NCBI RefSeq assembly: GCF_021531895.1
Contig: NZ_JAFBIX010000024.1
Span: 1 to 47,873, forward strand
Source: Faecalicatena contorta
GTDB taxonomy: Bacteria > Bacillota > Clostridia > Lachnospirales > Lachnospiraceae
Length of the DNA stretch: 47,873 nt
Reading direction: 5' to 3'
Positions 32,655 through 41,622 of this stretch are shown one piece after another (within the stretch, counting starts at the first letter, position 1; the number at the start of each line of letters is the position of its first letter). The notes beneath the pieces were generated by a model. It did not search any database and was not told the DNA's origin. It saw only the letters and a list, made by a program, of their open reading frames with translations. Both the position numbers and the translations under genes were made by a program.

Positions 32655-33414
32655 CTGTATTCAACTCCTTCCAGATTAGATTGAAATATGTTTTAAATTC
32701 TGGGGCATTACGTCTGTTTAACGGAGTGTCGGTATCCAGAGTAAAAATTAACGGTATGGTCTGTTTTATTGTTGCTGGTCGTCCGGATAGGATGATGACA
32801 CGATCTGCCAATGAGATTGCTTCTGACAAATCATGGGTGACAAGAAGTGCAGATTTTCTTTCGTGGCGGATAATCTGACCAATGTCATCACCAACATTAA
32901 GGCGTGTCTGGTAATCCAGAGCAGAAAAAGGTTCATCCAGAAGTAAGATATCAGGTTCTAGCACCAAGGTACGTATTAATGCAGCTCTTTGACGCATTCC
33001 ACCGGATAACTCCGAAGGACGGGAATTCTCAAATTGTTTCAGACCATACATATTGAGTAATTCATGAGCCTTTTCTTTTGTTCGGGCTGTCAGCATATGC
33101 TGTACCTCCAGACCAAGAATTACATTGTTATAGATGGTCCTCCATTCAAAAAGTTCATCATGCTGTAACATATAGCCAACATTTGTAGTACTTTCCCGCA
33201 GATATTTTCCATTAATTTTTATCAGACCTTTTTCTGGTGTCAGCAGACCGGCAATCAGGGAGAGAAGTGTAGATTTGCCACAGCCGGAAGGTCCTACTAT
33301 GGATACGAATTCTCCTTTGTTTAGTGAAAAGGATATATCCGTAAGAGTGGGAGTCTCTCCTTCAAGGGTGTGGTAAGCATAGTGGATATGTTTTAATTCT
33401 AATACTTGTTCCAT
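32647..33414 (-). CDS. ABC transporter ATP-binding protein (SsuB/TauB-like)
   Basis: A 255-residue ATPase: Walker A GPSGCGKST, Q-loop MLQHDELF, signature LSGGMRQRAALIRTLV, Walker B ILLLDEPFSALD, H-loop LVTHDLSEA. It would power the adjacent permease. AAGGAGG precedes the start. It is divergent from queH with a 139-bp gap. No transporter-linked enzyme, riboswitch or binding protein accompanies the pair. Confidence 0.9.
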   Translation of the reverse strand: MEQVLELKHIHYAYHTLEGETPTLTDISFSLNKGEFVSIVGPSGCGKSTLLSLIAGLLTPEKGLIKINGKYLRESTTNVGYMLQHDELFEWRTIYNNVILGLEVQHMLTARTKEKAHELLNMYGLKQFENSRPSELSGGMRQRAALIRTLVLEPDILLLDEPFSALDYQTRLNVGDDIGQIIRHERKSALLVTHDLSEAISLADRVIILSGRPATIKQTIPLIFTLDTDTPLNRRNAPEFKTYFNLIWKELNTDE

Positions 33415-33479
33415 AGGAACCTCCTTGGATGACTATATATTATTTTATGTAAATATTGGAAATTCGTGACGGATTGACC

Positions 33480-33508
33480 TTGTCAGAACCGATGGAAAAA
33501 GCTATAAT
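33480..33508 (+). promoter_or_regulatory. Promoter of queH
   Basis: TTGTCA (33480-33485), 17-bp spacer, TATAAT (33503-33508). The 5' leader of about 40 nt holds no visible preQ1 riboswitch. Confidence 0.72.
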
Positions 33509-33553
33509 GCAAAAGTATAATACCACGGTCTACTATAAGGAGAAAGGATTCCT

Positions 33554-34165
33554 ATGAATTATCAGAAAGAACTGGAAAAAACAATTCAGCGTCTGGAGAG
33601 AGAAGAGAAGGTACCGCGCTTGTTATTGCATAGCTGTTGTGCTCCATGCAGCAGTTATGTGTTGGAATATTTGAGTGATTTTTTCGAAATTACAGTATTT
33701 TATTACAATCCTAATATTTTCCCAGAGAGTGAATATACAAAACGGATTCTGGAGCAGCAGACGCTGATTGAGAAGATGAGGACCAGATATCCGGTTTCTT
33801 TCATAGCGGGGCAATACGATAAAGAGCGTTTTTATCAGATGGCTGAGGGAATGGAACATATGAAAGAAGGCGGAGTACGCTGCATGAAATGCTATGAATT
33901 GAGATTGAGAGAGACAGCTGAGATTGCCAGTCAAGGAGCTTTTGATTATTTTACAACGACTTTGAGTATTAGTCCGATGAAGAACGCAGAACGGTTAAAT
34001 GAGATTGGAATGAGACTTGCAGAAGAATACGGCGTTTCTTATCTGCAGTCTGATTTTAAAAAGAGGAATGGATATAAACGTTCAATTGAATTATCAAAAG
34101 TATATGGTCTTTATAGACAGAATTATTGTGGATGTGAGTTTTCTATTCGGGAAGAAAACCGTTGA
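33554..34165 (+). CDS. queH: Epoxyqueuosine reductase QueH
   Basis: A 203-residue QueH (DUF208) protein, the non-cobalamin enzyme that reduces epoxyqueuosine to queuosine at tRNA position 34. Cysteine motifs for the Fe-S cluster and a second metal site are present: HSCCAPCSSY at the N-terminus, VRCMKCYELRLRETA in the middle, and NYCGCEFS at the end, with TTTLSISPMKN between. It stands alone with its own promoter. The rest of the queuosine pathway is not in the window. Confidence 0.94.
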   Translation: MNYQKELEKTIQRLEREEKVPRLLLHSCCAPCSSYVLEYLSDFFEITVFYYNPNIFPESEYTKRILEQQTLIEKMRTRYPVSFIAGQYDKERFYQMAEGMEHMKEGGVRCMKCYELRLRETAEIASQGAFDYFTTTLSISPMKNAERLNEIGMRLAEEYGVSYLQSDFKKRNGYKRSIELSKVYGLYRQNYCGCEFSIREENR

Positions 34166-34215
34166 GTATAATAGTGGCAATTCATTTATGAAAATACAAA
34201 AAAGTACGAAATCAT

Positions 34216-34243
34216 TTGATTTTATGCAAAAATATGATAAAAT
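34216..34243 (+). promoter_or_regulatory. Promoter of argH
   Basis: TTGATT (34216-34221), 16-bp spacer ending in TATGA, then TAAAAT (34238-34243). No clear ARG box was identified. Confidence 0.6.
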
Positions 34244-34282
34244 CGTTTACAGTATATTTTTACGAAAGGAAGAGAAATCCAT

Positions 34283-35662
34283 ATGGCACAGTTATGGGGT
34301 GGACGTTTTACAAAAGAAACGGATCAGTTAGTATATAATTTTAATGCTTCGATTTCATTTGATAAGAGATTCTATGCGCAGGATATCAAGGGCAGTATTG
34401 CGCACGTCATGATGCTTGCAAAGCAGGGGATTCTAACAGATAATGAGAAAGAGCAGATCATCGCAGGCCTGGAAGGAATCTTAAGTGATGTAGAGAATGG
34501 AAAGCTTGATATCTCGGAGAAATATGAGGATATTCATAGTTTTGTTGAAGCAACATTGATCGATCGGATCGGGGAACCGGGTAAGAAGCTGCATACCGGA
34601 AGAAGCCGGAATGATCAGGTGGCTTTAGATATGAAACTTTATACAAGAGATGAGGTTCATCTCCTGGACAGTCTGGTGAAAGAATTGTTACATGCAATTC
34701 TTGCAATTATGGAAGAAAATACAGATACATATATGCCGGGATTTACACATCTTCAGAAAGCACAGCCGATTACACTGGCGCATCATATGGGTGCTTATTT
34801 TGAAATGTTCAAAAGAGACCATGAACGGCTGAGAGATATCTATAAGCGTATGAATACGTGTCCGTTGGGGTCGGGGGCATTGGCTGGAACGACATATCCT
34901 CTGGATCGGGAATATACTGCAAGCTTGTTAGGCTTTGATGGACCGACGCTCAATAGTATGGATGGTGTTTCTGACAGGGATTATTTGTTAGAACTATTAT
35001 CCGCATTATCTATTATTATGATGCATTTAAGTAGGTTCTCGGAAGAAGTGATTATCTGGAATTCCAATGAATATAAATTTGTTGAGATTGATGATGCTTA
35101 CAGCACTGGAAGTAGTATCATGCCACAGAAAAAGAATCCGGATATTGCAGAGCTTGTCCGTGGTAAGACGGGCAGAGTATACGGAGCATTGAATGCATTG
35201 CTTACAACGATGAAGGGGATTCCGCTTGCATACAATAAGGATATGCAAGAGGATAAGGAATGGGCTTTTGACGCAATTGATACTGCTAAGGGCTGCCTGA
35301 CTTTGTTTACAGGAATGCTTCGGACGATGCAGTTTAATAAGGAACGGATGAAAGACAGCGCAAGACATGGATTTACCAATGCAACGGACGCTGCTGATTA
35401 TCTGGTAAACCATGGAGTTGCGTTTAGAGATGCACACGGAATCGTTGGGCAGCTGGTATTATTGTGCCTGGAGAAAAAGATTGCGTTGGATGAGCTTCCG
35501 CTGGAAGAATATAAAAAGATATCTCCTGTATTTGAGGAAGATATCTATGATGCAATTAGTCTGGAAACTTGTGTAAATAAACGAATTACCATTGGTGCAC
35601 CAGGTAAGAGTGCAATGGATGAAGTGGTTGATGTATATAAGAAATATATGGATGAATACTAA
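34283..35662 (+). CDS. argH: Argininosuccinate lyase
   Basis: A 459-residue lyase that splits argininosuccinate into arginine and fumarate, the last step of arginine synthesis. Motifs: LWGGRFTKETD at the start, HTGRSRNDQVALDMKLY, TPTHLQKAQP-like GFTHLQKAQPI, and the fumarase-superfamily signature GSSIMPQKKNPD. Length is standard. GGAAG precedes the ATG. No argG is beside it; asd follows after 18 nt, an unusual pairing of arginine and aspartate-family genes. Confidence 0.97.
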   Translation: MAQLWGGRFTKETDQLVYNFNASISFDKRFYAQDIKGSIAHVMMLAKQGILTDNEKEQIIAGLEGILSDVENGKLDISEKYEDIHSFVEATLIDRIGEPGKKLHTGRSRNDQVALDMKLYTRDEVHLLDSLVKELLHAILAIMEENTDTYMPGFTHLQKAQPITLAHHMGAYFEMFKRDHERLRDIYKRMNTCPLGSGALAGTTYPLDREYTASLLGFDGPTLNSMDGVSDRDYLLELLSALSIIMMHLSRFSEEVIIWNSNEYKFVEIDDAYSTGSSIMPQKKNPDIAELVRGKTGRVYGALNALLTTMKGIPLAYNKDMQEDKEWAFDAIDTAKGCLTLFTGMLRTMQFNKERMKDSARHGFTNATDAADYLVNHGVAFRDAHGIVGQLVLLCLEKKIALDELPLEEYKKISPVFEEDIYDAISLETCVNKRITIGAPGKSAMDEVVDVYKKYMDEY

Positions 35663-35680
35663 GAGAAGGAGAGAGTGAAG

Positions 35681-36766
35681 ATGGAAAAGAAACTAAGAGT
35701 AGGTATTTTAGGAGCAACAGGAATGGTTGGACAGCGTTTTATCTCATTGCTTGAAGATCATCCTTGGTTTGAAGTTGTAACAGTGGCAGCCAGTCCACGT
35801 TCTGCAGGAAAGACTTATGAAGAGGCTGTAGGAGGACGCTGGAAAATGGATACTCCGATGCCGGAGGCTGTTAAAAATCTGATTGTATTAAATGTGAATG
35901 AAGTAGAGAAGGTTGCTGAAACAGTAGACTTTGTGTTCAGTGCAGTAGATATGACAAAAGATGAAATTCGTGCAATTGAAGAAGCATATGCAAAGACTGA
36001 GACCCCTGTCGTATCAAATAACAGTGCACATCGCTGGACACCGGATGTACCAATGGTAATTCCGGAAATCAATATTGAGCACTTTGGTCTGATCGAGACA
36101 CAGAAAAAACGCCTTGGAACAACACGCGGATTCATTGCAGTAAAACCAAATTGTTCTATCCAAAGCTATACTCCTTGTCTGGCAGCATGGAAGGAATTTG
36201 GACCAAAAGAAGTTGTTGCAACCACTTATCAGGCAATTTCTGGTGCAGGCAAGACGTTTAAGGATTGGCCGGAAATGGTAGAGAATATTATTCCATATAT
36301 CGGTGGAGAGGAAGAAAAGAGTGAGCAGGAACCACTCCGTGTACTTGGAACATTAGAAGACGGTCAGATTACATTGGCAAAAGAACCAAAGATTACTTGT
36401 CAGTGTCTGCGTGTCCCGGTATTAAATGGACATACAGCAGCTGTATTCATTAACTTTGAAAAGAAACCTACCAAAGAGCAGTTAATCGAAAAATTAGAGA
36501 GTTTCAAAGGATTTCCACAGGAAGCAGAGCTCCCAAGTGCTCCAAAGCAGTTCATCCAGTATCTGGAAGAGGACAATCGCCCACAGGTAAAGATGGATGT
36601 AGATTATGAGAATGGTATGGGTGTGTCTATCGGACGTCTGAGAGAAGACAGCATCTATGATTATAAGTTTATTGGACTGTCTCACAACACCGTACGTGGT
36701 GCAGCAGGCGGAGCAGTGCTGTGCGCAGAATCCCTGACAGCCAAAGGATACATTCAGGCGAAGTAG
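35681..36766 (+). CDS. asd: Aspartate-semialdehyde dehydrogenase (archaeal/fungal-type)
   Basis: A 361-residue enzyme making aspartate semialdehyde for lysine, threonine and methionine. It has the NADP-binding GILGATGMVGQRF, the catalytic Cys in VKPNCSIQ, the active-site His in VPVLNGHTAAV, and a C-terminal HNTVRGAAGGAVL. This form is the one common in archaea and many Clostridia. I use the ATG at 35681; a GTG 6 nt earlier is open. Its TAG stop overlaps the first bases of palindrome copy B, which is the only structure able to end its message. Confidence 0.95.
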   Translation: MEKKLRVGILGATGMVGQRFISLLEDHPWFEVVTVAASPRSAGKTYEEAVGGRWKMDTPMPEAVKNLIVLNVNEVEKVAETVDFVFSAVDMTKDEIRAIEEAYAKTETPVVSNNSAHRWTPDVPMVIPEINIEHFGLIETQKKRLGTTRGFIAVKPNCSIQSYTPCLAAWKEFGPKEVVATTYQAISGAGKTFKDWPEMVENIIPYIGGEEEKSEQEPLRVLGTLEDGQITLAKEPKITCQCLRVPVLNGHTAAVFINFEKKPTKEQLIEKLESFKGFPQEAELPSAPKQFIQYLEEDNRPQVKMDVDYENGMGVSIGRLREDSIYDYKFIGLSHNTVRGAAGGAVLCAESLTAKGYIQAK

Positions 36767-37076
36767 GAATTTAGATTAGTTAGTTGGTAATTGGGTGTGT
36801 ACGGCGAGAGGACGGATGGGATGGTTGCCATTGCGGAGTCCTTCGCTAAGAATCCATAACAGGAAAAGAAGCAGATATTTTGTGACCAGGCTGATTCACC
36901 CCGAAATCCTGATGATTTCGAGGCTCAGCAGCCTTTTCAGATTTGGCTTGAGGCCAAATCATCGCACAAAATATCTGCTTCTTTTCCCATAACGGATTCT
37001 ATCGCTTGTCCAACGAATGGCAGCCATCCCATCCATCTTCTCGCCTGACATCCCCCAAATCCGCAACTTCCTCATC
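36764..37076 (+). repeat. Branched palindromic element, copy B
   Basis: Same architecture as copy A with largely different stem sequences. P1 pairs a GGCGAGAGGACGGATGGG arm (about 36807-36829) with its partner at about 37013-37045. P2 pairs 36850-36884 with 36965-36999. P4 is at 36889-36932 and P3 at 36940-36960 (GATTTGGC/GCCAAATC). Conserved with A/D are the end TAGGAATTTAG, the loop TCCTTCGCYAAGAATCC, P3, P4 loops and the GATGAG end. It begins at the asd stop codon. Confidence 0.88.
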
Positions 37077-37228
37077 CGGGAGAATTCCTGCGCGTTATGC
37101 AGAGGGAAAGATCATAGCAAAGATATGTCAAAAAACTGGCAGAATAACTAACTGATTCTTCCATTGAAATAATGATAAATAGTATAAAACATCGCTCCCC
37201 ATTGCGCTTCGCGCCAGGAATTCCTCCA
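37077..37228. other. Spacer between copies B and C with matching flanks
   Basis: The ends of this 152-bp spacer are inverted relatives of each other: GGGAGAATTCCTGCGCG (37078-37094) and CGCGCCAGGAATTCCTCC (37210-37227). The element family therefore seems to extend about 18 bp beyond GATGAG. The middle (37095-37209) holds nothing I can identify. Confidence 0.6.
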
Positions 37229-37354
37229 GATGAGTTCGTTCAGTATTTGAGAATGTCAGGCGCAAGGAAGCTTGGATAGACGGATAGCAACCAGCCTACC
37301 AAGCTTCCTTGCGCCGTACACTCTCAATTACCAACTCACTCATCTAAATTCCCA
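37229..37354 (-). repeat. Minimal palindromic element, copy C
   Basis: Contains only the outer part of the element: GATGAGTTCGTTCAG at one end and AATCTAAATTCCC-like bases (ATCTAAATTCCCA) at the other. They enclose one stem (GGCGCAAGGAAGCTTGG against its complement) and a 23-nt loop. The inner loop, P2, P3 and P4 are gone. It is head to head with copy B and, unlike the full copies, does not follow a gene's stop codon. Its gene-facing end points to ppk1's upstream region. Confidence 0.82.
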
Positions 37355-37431
37355 TTTCATTCTTCCTTTTGTGATGGTGAAGTGTTAAAATAAAAAAAGA
37401 TGTTATAGTGAAAAATGCGAGGTATGCAGAT

Positions 37432-39546
37432 ATGGACAAAGAGATATACAATTATACGCAAAACAGAGAATTATCCTGGCTTCGGTTTGATCAGAGAGTC
37501 CTGGAGGAAGCACAGGATCCAACGGTTCCGCTTTTGGAAAGAATGAAATTTGTTGCAATATTTACCAGTAATTTGGATGAATTTTTTATGATTCGTGTCG
37601 GAAGTTTATTTGATATGGCACAGACAGATGCGAATAATAAGGACAGCCGTACTGGTATGACGCCTAAAGAACAATTGGAAAAGATTTATGGGGCAGTTGC
37701 ACCTCTTTATAAAGAACGGGATAAGACATATGCGGAGATTAAGAAGCAATTGTCGCCGTATGGAATTTGTGGTCTGGATTTTAAAGAATTAGAACAGTCT
37801 GAGAAGAAATATGTGAAAAAGTATTTTAAAGAGCAGGTTCTGCCGATTTTGTCTCCGCAGATTGTGGATGCGAATCATCCGTTCCCACATTTGTTAAATA
37901 AAGCCATCTATGTTACGGCAAATTTAAAGCATAAGGAATCAGAAAAAGGGAAGACGACTCTTGGAATCGTTCCGGTTCCACAGTTCGTATCAGATATTTT
38001 GGTTTTGCCTGGGCATGATATCCGTTATATTCGCATGGAAAAGGTAATCATGGAATATTTGAATCTTGTCTTTGAACAGTATGAGGTGTCGGATGCCAAT
38101 TATATTTGTGTTACAAGAAATGCAGATGTATCACCGGATGATGAGGCGCTGGAGGTTAATGATGATTTCAGGCTGCTGATGAAAGAGACTCTTCATAAAC
38201 GCCGCAAAATGGCGGTTGTACGATTAGAAATCGCCGAGAAACTGACTGGGGATATGGAGAAGTATTTCTGCGAAAAATTTAACATTACACCGGCACAGAT
38301 CTTTCGTACCAAGATGCCAATGAAATTGGATTATATTTTTTCGATTGCAGGAAATCTTCCAGAGTCTATGAAACGGTCTTTGACATACACGCCATTTTCT
38401 CCGCAGAATTCAGCTCATGTGCAGGATGGAAGTGTGATGAAGCAGGTAAAGAAAAGGGATATCCTTTTGTTTTATCCTTATGAGAGCATGAATCCTTTCT
38501 TGAAATTGATTAAAGAAGCTTCCGTGGATCCAAATGTTTTGACGATTAAGATTACAATTTATCGTCTGGCCAAGAAAGCTCGTCTGGTAGAATATCTGTG
38601 TGCAGCGGCAGAAAATGGAAAAGAAGTCACTGTATTGATTGAATTGCGGGCGAGATTTGATGAGCAGAATAATATTGATTGGTCGGAGCGTCTGGAAGAA
38701 GCAGGATGTCGGGTCATCTATGGATTTGAGGGATATAAGGTACATTCTAAGATCTGTCTGATTACTTACCGGAACCGTAATGAGATACAGTATATTACAC
38801 AGATTGGAACTGGTAATTATAACGAGAAAACTGCGACTATGTATACAGATCTGTCTTTGATGACTGCAAATCAGGCAATAGGAAGAGATGCTGCTGAATT
38901 TTTCAAGAATATGTCCATAGGTAATCTAAATGGAAACTATGATTATCTGATCGTGTCACCTACAAGTCTGAAGCAGAAAATATTATATTTGATAGATGAG
39001 CAGATTAAAAAAGGAAACAATGGACGAATTATTATGAAGATGAATTCTCTTACGGATGTAGATTTTATCCGTAAGGTTTCTGAAGCGTCAAAGGCTGGTG
39101 TGAAAGTCGACTTGATTGTCAGAGGAATATGCTGTATACTTCCAGGAGTACCAGGCTATACAGATAATCTGAGAGTAATGAGCGTGGTGGGAAGATTTTT
39201 GGAACATCCGCGTATTTTTAGTTTTGGTACGGGGGCAAATCAAAAGATATATATTGGTTCGGCAGATATGATGACGAGAAATACGGAGAAGCGAGTAGAA
39301 GTCGCCTGCCCTGTATTGGATGATAATATAAAAAGCCAGATCAACCATTATCTGAAAGTGATGCTTGGTGATAATATCAAGGCCAGAATCTTACAGAGCA
39401 ACGGAGCTTTTGTAAAGAAGAAAGCATCAGAGCCAATGATTGATTCACAGGCTGTCTTTATGGAAGAGGCAATCCATGCCAAGAAGGAGACGCCAGAGCA
39501 GGAAAATGGACTGGGCAGATGGTTGAAAGGGCTCTTGAAAAGATAA
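37432..39546 (+). CDS. ppk1: Polyphosphate kinase 1
   Basis: A 704-residue PPK1 that polymerises the gamma-phosphate of ATP into polyphosphate. It begins NRELSWLRFDQRVLEEA with TSNLDEFFMIRVG. The autophosphorylated His lies in the PLD-like motif YKVHSKICLITYR, followed by GTGNYNEKTATMYTDLSLMT; a second PLD-like site is around VDLIVRGICC. The start at 37432 is chosen because GAGG lies 9 nt upstream; a GTG 24 nt earlier is open but poorly placed. It is 18 nt ahead of topB. Confidence 0.95.
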   Translation: MDKEIYNYTQNRELSWLRFDQRVLEEAQDPTVPLLERMKFVAIFTSNLDEFFMIRVGSLFDMAQTDANNKDSRTGMTPKEQLEKIYGAVAPLYKERDKTYAEIKKQLSPYGICGLDFKELEQSEKKYVKKYFKEQVLPILSPQIVDANHPFPHLLNKAIYVTANLKHKESEKGKTTLGIVPVPQFVSDILVLPGHDIRYIRMEKVIMEYLNLVFEQYEVSDANYICVTRNADVSPDDEALEVNDDFRLLMKETLHKRRKMAVVRLEIAEKLTGDMEKYFCEKFNITPAQIFRTKMPMKLDYIFSIAGNLPESMKRSLTYTPFSPQNSAHVQDGSVMKQVKKRDILLFYPYESMNPFLKLIKEASVDPNVLTIKITIYRLAKKARLVEYLCAAAENGKEVTVLIELRARFDEQNNIDWSERLEEAGCRVIYGFEGYKVHSKICLITYRNRNEIQYITQIGTGNYNEKTATMYTDLSLMTANQAIGRDAAEFFKNMSIGNLNGNYDYLIVSPTSLKQKILYLIDEQIKKGNNGRIIMKMNSLTDVDFIRKVSEASKAGVKVDLIVRGICCILPGVPGYTDNLRVMSVVGRFLEHPRIFSFGTGANQKIYIGSADMMTRNTEKRVEVACPVLDDNIKSQINHYLKVMLGDNIKARILQSNGAFVKKKASEPMIDSQAVFMEEAIHAKKETPEQENGLGRWLKGLLKR

Positions 39547-39564
39547 GGAGTTTTGATAAGATTT

Positions 39565-41598
39565 ATGGGGAAATCACTGTATATTGCAGAGAAACCGAGT
39601 GTGGCACAGGAATTTGCCAAGGCACTGAAGATAAAGACTAGAAGACAAGACGGATACCTGGAGTCAGACGAGGCAATTGTTACCTGGTGTGTAGGACATC
39701 TGGTAACAATGAGCTACCCAGAAGAGTATGATCCGAATTTGAAAAGGTGGAGTTTGGAAACTCTGCCTTTTATACCAAAGGAGTTTAAATATGAAGTCAT
39801 TCCGGCAGTGTCCAGGCAATATAAGATTGTTGCAGGACTTCTTAACCGAGAAGATGTTGACGTGATCTATGTATGTACTGACTCCGGACGAGAGGGAGAA
39901 TATATCTATCGTCTGGTGGAGCAGCAGGCAGGAGTGCATGGAAAGGAACGGCGCCGTGTCTGGATTGATTCTCAGACAGAAGAAGAGATTTTAAGAGGTA
40001 TTCGGGAAGCAAAAGATCTGAAGGAATATGACAATCTGTCTGCATCAGCTTATTTGAGAGCGAAAGAAGATTATTTGATGGGAATTAATTTTTCCCGCCT
40101 TTTGACATTAAAGTATGGCAACAGTATTTCTAATTATTTGAACACAAAGTATTCTGTGATTTCTGTGGGAAGAGTGATGACTTGTGTGTTGGGAATGGTT
40201 GTACGACGGGAGAGAGAGATTCGGGAATTCGTAGAAACGCCTTTCTATCGTGTGCTCAGTACTATCGGTGATCAGGAACAAAGTTTTGAAGGTGAATGGA
40301 GAGCGGTCAAAGGGTCTCGTTGGTTTGAGTCTTTCGACTTGTATAAAGAGAATGGATTTAAAGAACGGGAAAAAGCAGAGGATCTGATTACATATTTGAG
40401 TGATGAGAAACCTATGCAGTGTCAGATTGTATCCATTGAAAAGAAAAAAGAGAAGAAGAATCCGCCTTTGCTTTTTAATCTGGCAGAGCTACAGAATGAA
40501 TGCTCTAAGCGTTTTAAGATTAGTCCGGATGAGACACTTCGAATCGTACAGGAATTATATGAAAAGAAACTCGTGACTTATCCCAGAACGGATGCGCGAG
40601 TGCTGTCTACAGCCGTGGCAAAGGAAATTCATAAGAATCTGAATGGTCTGATGAAGTATCAGCCTGTGGTGCCATATCTTCAAGATATTGTTGCATTGGG
40701 AAGTCATAAGGGGTTAGAAAAAACTCGTTATGTGAATGATAAGCAGATTACAGATCATTATGCGATTATTCCGACGGGACAGGGATTGAATGTGTTAGGT
40801 ACATTGTCTCATCTGTCATGTCAGGTCTATGATTTGATTGTAAGGAGATTCCTGAGTATATTCTATCCTCCGGCGATTTATCAGAAAGTGGCAATTGTGA
40901 CCAAGATGAAAGAGGAATCCTTTTTTTCAAATTTTAAAGTGCTTGCAGAAGAAGGTTACTTAAAGGTTGCAGGAATTCCGGGACAGAAGAAAACTATTAC
41001 ATCGGATGACGGGCAGGATGAGGAAAAAGATACAGATGCTTCCTTTTTTCAAAAAATACAATCTTTGCGAAAAGGAATGATTTTAGAAGTGCAATCGCTG
41101 GATATTAAGGAAGGAAAGACTTCACCTCCGAAACGTTATAATTCTGGTTCTTTGATCCTGGCCATGGAGAATGCAGGACAACTGATTGAAGATGAAGAAT
41201 TGCGGGCTCAGATTAAGGGAAGTGGTATTGGAACCAGTGCAACACGAGGAGAGATACTTAAGAAGCTGTTCCATAATAAATATCTGGCTTTGAATAAGAA
41301 GACGCAGATTGTGACGCCGACGATGCTTGGAGAAATGATCTATGATGTGGTGGATCATTCTATCAAATCTCTTTTAAATCCAGAATTGACTGCGAGCTGG
41401 GAAAAGGGATTGAATTATGTTGCAGAAGGCGAGATTACGCCAGATGAATATATGCGTAAACTGGATCATTTTATTGTAAGTAGGACGCAAGGAGTTAAAG
41501 AGCTTTATAATCAGAATCAGTTACGTGCCTGTTATGATAAAACAGCACAATTTTATAAAAAATCTAATCAAGGGCGAAAATATTCAAATAAAAAGTAA
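39565..41598 (+). CDS. topB: DNA topoisomerase III
   Basis: A 677-residue type IA topoisomerase. The TOPRIM domain opens with SLYIAEKPSVAQEFAKAL and holds CTDSGREGEYIYR. The catalytic Tyr is in LVTYPRTDARVLS. The C-terminal domain has GIGTSATRGEILKKL. It relaxes negative supercoils and decatenates replication intermediates. I take the ATG at 39565, which begins the conserved domain; a TTG 12 nt earlier is only 2 nt from AAGGAG. The family is chromosomal here but also occurs on conjugative elements; no mobile gene is near. Confidence 0.94.
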   Translation: MGKSLYIAEKPSVAQEFAKALKIKTRRQDGYLESDEAIVTWCVGHLVTMSYPEEYDPNLKRWSLETLPFIPKEFKYEVIPAVSRQYKIVAGLLNREDVDVIYVCTDSGREGEYIYRLVEQQAGVHGKERRRVWIDSQTEEEILRGIREAKDLKEYDNLSASAYLRAKEDYLMGINFSRLLTLKYGNSISNYLNTKYSVISVGRVMTCVLGMVVRREREIREFVETPFYRVLSTIGDQEQSFEGEWRAVKGSRWFESFDLYKENGFKEREKAEDLITYLSDEKPMQCQIVSIEKKKEKKNPPLLFNLAELQNECSKRFKISPDETLRIVQELYEKKLVTYPRTDARVLSTAVAKEIHKNLNGLMKYQPVVPYLQDIVALGSHKGLEKTRYVNDKQITDHYAIIPTGQGLNVLGTLSHLSCQVYDLIVRRFLSIFYPPAIYQKVAIVTKMKEESFFSNFKVLAEEGYLKVAGIPGQKKTITSDDGQDEEKDTDASFFQKIQSLRKGMILEVQSLDIKEGKTSPPKRYNSGSLILAMENAGQLIEDEELRAQIKGSGIGTSATRGEILKKLFHNKYLALNKKTQIVTPTMLGEMIYDVVDHSIKSLLNPELTASWEKGLNYVAEGEITPDEYMRKLDHFIVSRTQGVKELYNQNQLRACYDKTAQFYKKSNQGRKYSNKK

Positions 41599-41622
41599 AA
41601 TAAATAAAGGAGTTAGAATCAT

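Noticed and set aside
33509-33553. preQ1 riboswitch before queH
   Set aside because: The leader is too short and lacks the aptamer pattern.
39565-41598. topB as a sign of an integrative conjugative element
   Set aside because: No relaxase, type IV secretion, integrase or att-like site is present; neighbours are ppk1 and metabolic genes.
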